Origin: Cytophagaceae bacterium
GTDB taxonomy: Bacteria > Bacteroidota > Bacteroidia > Cytophagales > Cyclobacteriaceae
NCBI GenBank assembly: GCA_006969745.1
Contig: CP030886.1
Coordinates: 1,207,001-1,271,000 of the forward strand
Length of the DNA stretch: 64,000 bases
Direction: 5' to 3'
Part shown: piece by piece, positions 63,380 through 64,000 of the stretch
Numbering within the stretch: position 1 is the first letter of the stretch
Layout of the letters: every line of letters begins with the position of its first letter
Made by a program: the position numbers and the translations under genes
The notes under the pieces: generated by a model
The model's database searches: none
Seen by the model: only the letters and a program-made list of their open reading frames with translations
Told to the model about the DNA's origin: nothing

Positions 63380-63464
63380 CAAGTCTATACATTTAAACCA
63401 ACAACAAATCGTGTCCTCACACAACGATTAGACTTGTGGTAGTTAGCGCTGACGAAAAGCTAAT
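63380..63464. other. Structured noncoding region at the 3' end of the type IX cargo gene
   Basis: CAAGTCTA (63380-63387) pairs with TAGACTTG (63429-63436); inside, AATCGTGT can pair with ACAC-AA-CGATT around CCTC. A second weak hairpin TTAGC/GCTAA follows at about 63443-63464. The region lies between the two convergent genes and has no open frame. It could be an untranslated 3' structure or a short RNA. Confidence 0.4.
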
Positions 63465-63507
63465 AATATTACGTTTATTTATTATCCAACCTTTAATTCA
63501 CTTGTTA

Positions 63508-64000
63508 TTATTTAACCGAAACTTTTATCTCTCTTGTCTCAATTTCTGACTCAATCGTAACTAAATAAATACCCTTAGCTAAATCACCAACATAAATTTT
63601 ATCATTTATATAATTGGCATTTGAATAGTTGTATTGAACTACTTGCTTACCTTCAATGTCATAGAAAGTAAGCTTGATGTCAACATAATCCTGAAGTATA
63701 TATGCAATATTCACCCAATCTCTACTGGGATTTGGGTAAGCAAATACTTTCCCCTCCAAACTGTTTTCTCCGATTTGCTCGTCGACAATTTCCACTTCAA
63801 CAGAGGCCGCAACACCCGAAACTCTTCCACCTGGCGGAGGTGGACAGTCCTCTGTTGGTGTAGGAACATTAATTCTCAAAGAAACTGAACTCCCTTCATG
63901 GGCACTAAAGCCTGGATGAAGAATAATACTATTTGAAGCGTTAAGTTCTAACACCTGACCATCATTCACGTAAAAATTACAATTTTCTGCAACATCAAAG
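63508..64000 (-). CDS. C-terminal part of a secreted protein with type IX sorting domain (runs off right edge)
   Basis: The frame is open from the right edge to the stop at 63508, giving about 164 residues. It includes the motif SNSIILHPGFSAHEGSSVSL, typical of Bacteroidota surface proteins just before the end, a Pro-rich linker, and the C-terminal type A sorting domain (VFAYPNPSRDWVNIAY, LTFYDIEGKQVVQYNY, KGIYLVTIESEIETREIKVSVK). This tail sends the protein through the type IX system. The catalytic or binding part lies outside this window, so its activity is unknown. An apparent GTG start at 63969 is not used, since the frame continues upstream. Confidence 0.9.
   Translation of the reverse strand, partial: FDVAENCNFYVNDGQVLELNASNSIILHPGFSAHEGSSVSLRINVPTPTEDCPPPPGGRVSGVAASVEVEIVDEQIGENSLEGKVFAYPNPSRDWVNIAYILQDYVDIKLTFYDIEGKQVVQYNYSNANYINDKIYVGDLAKGIYLVTIESEIETREIKVSVK

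Overview
This is a contiguous stretch of ordinary chromosome from a Bacteroidota bacterium, most likely a marine or free-living Cytophagales-type organism. The evidence is a PorQ protein and a PorE-like protein of the type IX secretion system, a secreted protein with a type IX C-terminal sorting domain at the right edge, Bacteroidota-style -7 boxes (TAnnTTTG) in front of several genes, a lack of clear Shine-Dalgarno sequences, and moderate AT-richness. No tRNA, rRNA, IS element, prophage or CRISPR array was seen. The order-level assignment is inference.

Layout. 1-5 kb: end of an unidentified gene, a small Arc-type protein, a secreted M14 carboxypeptidase and a TPR histidine kinase. 5-12.7 kb: a ferredoxin-reductase-like flavoprotein, purB, the pyrR-pyrB operon, an unknown exported protein, an EVE protein, a GT9 glycosyltransferase and SixA. 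12.7-25 kb: lon-porQ-hslU operon, a PorE-like OmpA protein, dxr-rseP operon, a DegP-type protease and dnaA; this block is rich in protein quality control and envelope functions. 25-28 kb: methylmalonyl-CoA mutase subunits. 28-38 kb: a 1399-residue exported TPR-CHAT protein, a PadR/FtsX-permease pair, and an operon of a CHASE2 membrane protein with a FecR-like exported protein. 38-44 kb: meaB, then a BtuB-like receptor behind a cobalamin riboswitch, divergent from btuF-btuC-btuD. 44-50 kb: a 440-bp noncoding stretch, a three-gene redox/outer-membrane operon, then TfoX, AraC-type and DUF6265-like genes. 50-55.6 kb: a membrane J-domain protein divergent from a five-gene glycosyltransferase/rhodanese cluster. 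55.6-60.7 kb: a second PadR/permease pair and a single-POTRA Omp85 protein with a barrel partner. 60.8-63.3 kb: a Crp/Fnr regulator divergent from HemJ-like, SCO1-like and cytochrome c genes. 63.5 kb to the end: a type IX cargo protein running off the edge.

How the genes work together. The clearest theme is vitamin B12: mutase (25.3-28.3 kb), its G-protein chaperone MeaB (38.0 kb), and riboswitch-controlled uptake (39.0-44.0 kb) lie within 19 kb, which fits a cell that imports cobalamin and uses it for propionate/methylmalonyl-CoA metabolism. A second theme is envelope proteostasis and secretion (Lon, HslU, PorQ, PorE-like, RseP, DegP, Omp85). The most speculative system is the proximity of an exported CHAT protease-like protein to a CHASE2/FecR pair, two partners that could form a sensor-effector module.

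Several gene starts were moved downstream of the longest reading frame where a signal peptide, family N-terminus or promoter box argued for it; these are stated in each entry. Function calls come from reading motifs by eye, without database searches.
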